DNA of 8,297 nucleotides from Actinomycetota bacterium (GTDB lineage: Bacteria; Actinomycetota; Acidimicrobiia; Acidimicrobiales; JAHWKP01): the NCBI GenBank assembly GCA_019347775.1, contig JAHWKP010000072.1, forward strand, positions 1-8,297, given 5' to 3'. Positions 6,147 through 8,297 of this stretch are shown in pieces (the first letter of the stretch is position 1; each line of letters starts with the position of its first letter). A program made the position numbers and the translations under genes. The notes under the pieces were generated by a model that was given only the letters and a program-made list of their open reading frames with translations, had not been told where the DNA came from and searched no databases.

Positions 6147-7213
6147 TCGGTCCCGCCCTCTGAAAGTTGGCGGGCGCGCTCTTCGCTGATCAGGGCGTCG
6201 TGCAGGTCGTCGAGGTCGCCGAGTAGCACCTTGTCGAGCTTGTGCAGCGTGAGGCCGATGCGGTGGTCGGTAACCCGGTTGTCCTTGTAGTTGTAGGTCC
6301 GGATCTTCTCGGAGCGTCCGCCGCTGCCGGTCTGGCTGCGCTTCTGCTCGGACATCTCGGCGCCGACGCGGTCCTGCTCTTCCTTCAGCAGGCGGGCCCG
6401 CAGCACGACGAGGGCCCTAGCCCGGTTCTGGATCTGGCTCTTTTCGTCCTGCATGGCCACCACGATCCCCGTGGGCAGGTGGGTGATGCGCACGGCGGAG
6501 TCGGTGGTGTTCACCGACTGACCGCCCGGGCCGCTCGAGCGGTAGACGTCGACCCGCAGATCGTTGGGGTTGATCTGGAGGTCGATCTCGTCGGCTTCGG
6601 GCAGGACGGTGACCGTCGCGGCCGAGGTGTGGATCCGGCCCTGCGATTCGGTTACCGGCACCCGCTGCACGCGATGGACGCCGCCCTCGAACTTCATGCG
6701 CGACCAGGCGCCGTCGCCGCTCAGCTTGAAGGTGACCTCGTCGAGACCGCCGCGGTCGGAGTGACTGACGGAGAGGATCTCCATCTTCCAGCGGTGCTGG
6801 TCGGCGTATCGGGTGTACATGTCGAACAGGTCCTTGGCGAACAGGTTGGCCTCCTCGCCTCCTTCGGTGCCGCGGATCTCGAAGATGACGGCGCGCTCGT
6901 CGTTGGGATCACGCGGCAGGAGGAGGAGCTTGAGCTCCTCCTCCTTGTCGCCGATGCGCTTGCGGGCGCTGTCGATCTCGGCGCGCAGCTCGTCTCGCTC
7001 GTCGCCCTTGGCGTCGTCGAGCATCTGACGGGCGGCTTCGAGGTCTTCCTCGGCGGCCCGCAGGCCGCGACTGGCCGCGACGATCGGCTCGAGCTGGCTG
7101 TGTCGCTGCCCGATCTTGCGGAGTTGGTCGGGATCCGACATCACCTCCTGCGTGGACAGCTGCTGGAGGATGTCCTCGAACTCGGCCTCGAGTTGTTCGA
7201 GGCGGTCCCTCAC
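6143..7213 (-). CDS. prfA: Peptide chain release factor 1
   Basis: Class I release factor that reads UAA and UAG in the ribosomal A site and triggers peptide release. The 356 residues match the family length of about 360. An N-terminal helical, charged region (1-100) ends in E-E-E-L-K-L-L-L-L-P-R-D; E-I-R-G-T-E-G-G-E-E-A follows in the core domain. The codon-recognition motif is P186-V-T188 (the PxT type of RF1, not the SPF of RF2) within R-V-P-V-T-E-S-Q-G-R-I-H-T-S. The catalytic loop is G-P-G-G-Q-S-V-N-T-T-D-S, with GGQ at 230-232. The GTG at 7213 overlaps the rpmE stop as GTGA and gives the usual coiled N-terminus. An in-frame extension to 7315 merely crosses rpmE. It precedes prmC, whose product methylates the GGQ glutamine. 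Confidence 0.97.
   Translation of the reverse strand: MRDRLEQLEAEFEDILQQLSTQEVMSDPDQLRKIGQRHSQLEPIVAASRGLRAAEEDLEAARQMLDDAKGDERDELRAEIDSARKRIGDKEEELKLLLLPRDPNDERAVIFEIRGTEGGEEANLFAKDLFDMYTRYADQHRWKMEILSVSHSDRGGLDEVTFKLSGDGAWSRMKFEGGVHRVQRVPVTESQGRIHTSAATVTVLPEADEIDLQINPNDLRVDVYRSSGPGGQSVNTTDSAVRITHLPTGIVVAMQDEKSQIQNRARALVVLRARLLKEEQDRVGAEMSEQKRSQTGSGGRSEKIRTYNYKDNRVTDHRIGLTLHKLDKVLLGDLDDLHDALISEERARQLSEGGTD
6918..6945. repeat. 13-bp perfect inverted repeat inside prfA
   Basis: The arms AGGAGGAGGAGCT (6918-6930) and AGCTCCTCCTCCT (6933-6945) are exact reverse complements separated by TG. On the coding (minus) strand this covers prfA codons about 90-99, where a Glu run (GAG) is followed by a Leu run (CTC/CTG), so codon choice alone can create it. 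In mRNA it would form a very stable hairpin, and its 5' side carries AAGGAGG, a near-perfect anti-16S match. It lacks a U-run and lies mid-gene, so it is not a terminator. Confidence 0.6.
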
Positions 7214-7428
7214 TTCTTGGTTCGGCTGCCCTTCTTGCCGTATCGGCGCTGGAAGCGCTCGACTCGTCCACCGGTGTCCACCAGCTTCTGGCGGCCCGTG
7301 TAGAACGGGTGGCACTCGTTGCAGAGCTCGACGCGCAGCTCGTTGACCGTCGAACGGGTCATGAACTCGTTGCCGCAGGAGCAGTGCACCTTGGCGTCGG
7401 CGTAGTCGGGGTGAATTTCTGCCTTCAT
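7210..7428 (-). CDS. rpmE: 50S ribosomal protein L31, zinc-binding type
   Basis: Small protein of the large ribosomal subunit that helps bridge the subunits. The 72 residues match bacterial L31. The four zinc ligands of the C+ form are present: C16-x-C18 in H-C-S-C-G-N, and C36-x-x-C39 in V-E-L-C-N-E-C-H-P-F-Y-T-G. The N-terminus M-K-A-E-I-H-P-D-Y is typical, followed by a basic tail (R-Y-G-K-K-G-S-R-T-K-K). The start is ATG 7428. AAGGAG lies 11 nt upstream (7440-7445) and a closer GAGG ends 2 nt before the ATG. The stop overlaps the prfA GTG as GTGA. It lies 28 nt downstream of the Rho reading frame, the usual rho-rpmE-prfA order. Keeping the cysteines suggests this is the zinc-replete paralogue; a C- partner gene is not in the window. 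Confidence 0.97.
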   Translation of the reverse strand: MKAEIHPDYADAKVHCSCGNEFMTRSTVNELRVELCNECHPFYTGRQKLVDTGGRVERFQRRYGKKGSRTKK

Positions 7429-7456
7429 GTCCTCATTCTCTCCTTCTGCGCCAGTG

Positions 7457-7690
7457 CTAGACGGTCGGGTCCGGTGTCTTGGCCAACTCGGCCAAGAACT
7501 CGTCGTTGGAAGCTGTGGTCTTGATCCGATCGCGCAGCAGCTCAAGAGCCTTGGCTTCGCTGCCTTCGGCACCGAGAGCGTTGAGCACCCGGCGCAGTTT
7601 CCATGCCGCCGCCAGCTGACCACGGTCGAAGAGAAGTTCCTCGTGACGGGTCGACGAGGCGTTGACGTCGATGGCCGGGTACAGGATCAC
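7457..7690 (-). pseudogene. rho: Chimeric ORF: HisA-like start joined to Rho C-terminal remnant
   Basis: An open frame of 77 codons. After V-I-L-Y it reads P-A-I-D-V-N-A-S-S-T-R-H-E-E-L-L-F, the Rho region that holds the arginine-finger segment, then L-R-R-V-L-N-A-L, L-L-R-D-R-I-K-T-T and S-N-D-E-F-L, all typical of the Rho C-terminus. Rho proteins exceed 400 residues, so the RNA-binding domain, Walker A and B and most of the ATPase core are absent. The first nine residues V-I-L-Y-P-A-I-D-V equal a HisA N-terminus, and the GTG at 7690 overlaps the hisH stop as GTGA, exactly as a hisH-hisA junction would. The tail followed by rpmE fits the normal rho-rpmE order. Thus the 5' part of rho and the 3' part of hisA are both missing. 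This is either a false join in assembly or a real deletion/recombination at a shared motif. The product should not function as Rho or HisA. Confidence 0.85.
7664..7681 (-). other. Probable chimeric breakpoint: motif shared by hisA and rho
   Basis: The minus strand reads TACCCGGCCATCGACGTC here, coding Y-P-A-I-D-V. This peptide fits both the start of HisA and the internal Rho segment before N-A-S-S-T-R. Upstream of it the context is hisH-hisA; downstream it is Rho only. The two sides also differ in G+C. The 18 bases mark the maximal zone in which a join could have occurred without breaking either reading; the exact point is not resolvable. Confidence 0.65.
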
Positions 7691-8292
7691 GCGGCGGCCA
7701 CGGCGACGAAGTTCCTGAGCAGGGTCAGCCCCTCGTGGGAGGACTTCTCCGGATGACACTGCGCGCCGAAGATGTTGTCGCGCTCCACCAGCGAGACGAA
7801 GCGCACGCCGTAGGTCCCGTAGCCCAGCGCCGCCCCCTCGTCGGCGGGCACGTAGGAGTGCACGTGGTAGAAGGCCGCGCTGGCGCCCAGTCCCTCGGTC
7901 AGCCGGGAGGACCGGACGAAGGCCACCTCGTTCCACCCGATGTGGGGCAGCTTGAGCCCGTCGGCGGGCAGGCGCACCACCGCGCCTGGCAGCAGGCCGA
8001 GCCCCTCGGCGCCCTCATGCTCGCTGGACCGCTCGAAGAGGAGCTGCATGCCCAGGCACAGGCCGATGACCGGCACACCGGCCCGCGCGCGCTCGCAGAT
8101 CAGGGCGTCCAGCCCGGTAGCGCCCAGCCGGCGCATGGCCTCGGGGAACGCACCCACCCCCGGCACCACCAGGCCCCGCGCGGAGCGCAGCTCGTCGTGG
8201 TCGGCGGTCAGCCAGGGCTGGCCGCCCACGCGCTCCAGCGCCTTGACCACCGACCGGCGGTTGCCCATCCCATAGTCCACCACCCCAACCAT
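7687..8292 (-). CDS. hisH: Imidazole glycerol phosphate synthase, glutaminase subunit
   Basis: Class I glutamine amidotransferase subunit that supplies ammonia to HisF to form IGP and AICAR in histidine biosynthesis, in the cytosol. The 201 residues match the family. Motifs: V-V-D-Y-G-M-G-N-R-R-S-V at 4-15, P-G-V-G-A-F-P at 44-50, and the nucleophile elbow G-L-C79-L-G-M-Q. H-I-G-W-N follows near 117-121, Y-H-V-H-S-Y-V near 142-148, and Q-C-H180-P-E182-K-S-S completes the Cys-His-Glu triad. ATG 8290-8292 gives the standard N-terminus, although only 5 bases remain upstream in the window. Its stop overlaps a GTG that begins like hisA. G+C is near 73% across the gene, about ten points above the rpmE/prfA side. 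It therefore may come from another locus, or another genome, than the rest of the window. Confidence 0.96.
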   Translation of the reverse strand: MVGVVDYGMGNRRSVVKALERVGGQPWLTADHDELRSARGLVVPGVGAFPEAMRRLGATGLDALICERARAGVPVIGLCLGMQLLFERSSEHEGAEGLGLLPGAVVRLPADGLKLPHIGWNEVAFVRSSRLTEGLGASAAFYHVHSYVPADEGAALGYGTYGVRFVSLVERDNIFGAQCHPEKSSHEGLTLLRNFVAVAAA

Positions 8293-8297
8293 CAGGT

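Noticed and set aside
6918..6945. Rho-independent terminator
   Set aside because: The hairpin lies mid-coding in prfA and has no U-tract on either strand.
6242..7303. Long plus-strand open frame (about 353 codons) opposite prfA
   Set aside because: It is the antisense shadow of a high-GC gene, rich in V/L/G/D in regular runs, while the minus strand carries unmistakable RF1 motifs.
7214..7315. Upstream extension of prfA to 7315
   Set aside because: It lies wholly inside rpmE in another frame; the GTG at 7213 gives the normal RF1 length and an operon-style overlap.
7457..7936. Rho-frame extension upstream into hisH, i.e. a HisH-Rho fusion
   Set aside because: That upstream part is hisH read in the wrong frame. 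hisH has its own stop at 7687-7689, so there is no fused protein.
1..8297. CRISPR array, tRNA/rRNA gene, IS element, toxin-antitoxin or defence genes
   Set aside because: No spaced direct repeats, cloverleaf, transposase motif or terminal inverted repeats were recognised on either strand; nearly all sequence is covered by identified protein genes.

Overview
The window looks like high-GC actinobacterial chromosome (about 63% G+C near the rpmE/prfA end, by hand count). I infer Actinomycetota, perhaps Acidimicrobiia. The reasons are the run rho-rpmE-prfA-prmC-tsaC-phosphatase-rpiB-glyA, the glutamate-type RpiB, the secreted-protein domain rich in GW, VHxYxDG and VCxYxIN motifs, and the mycobacterial-style thiolase-like protein. 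The class-level placement is a guess. No tRNA, rRNA, CRISPR array, IS element or phage gene is visible.

Reading the minus strand from the right edge: hisH (7687-8292) is complete and is followed by a 77-codon open frame (7457-7690). That frame opens like a HisA N-terminus (V-I-L-Y-P-A-I-D-V) and continues as the C-terminus of transcription terminator Rho. Then come rpmE (ribosomal protein L31), prfA (release factor 1), prmC (the methyltransferase that modifies release-factor GGQ glutamine), a secreted GH43-like beta-propeller protein with an extra C-terminal beta domain, and tsaC (tRNA threonylcarbamoyladenosine synthesis). A plus-strand thiolase-like type 1 gene (2058-3524) then interrupts the run. 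It converges on tsaC with a 42-bp overlap, and it diverges, across a 73-bp spacer, from a second minus-strand run: a low-molecular-weight protein tyrosine phosphatase, rpiB, and glyA. glyA is cut off by the left edge.

Four junctions use the 4-base stop/start overlap expected of translational coupling: rpmE/prfA (GTGA), prfA/prmC (TTGA), phosphatase/rpiB (ATGA) and rpiB/glyA (GTGA). The hisH/chimeric-ORF junction is also GTGA. The genes mostly serve translation (L31, RF1, PrmC, TsaC) and one-carbon or pentose metabolism (GlyA, RpiB). The GH43-like and thiolase-like genes are accessory insertions in this housekeeping run.

The most striking feature is the hisH/rho junction at about 7664-7690. 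It coincides with a short motif shared by HisA and Rho (Y-P-A-I-D-V) and with a step in G+C from about 63% (7201-7680) to about 73% (7681-8280). This suggests either a chimeric assembly or a real microhomology recombination. I see no convincing undescribed defence or mobile system. Other points worth a look are a phosphatase with no usual start codon, a thiolase-like protein without the nucleophilic cysteine, a strong hairpin inside prfA, and a perfect palindrome in the divergent spacer.
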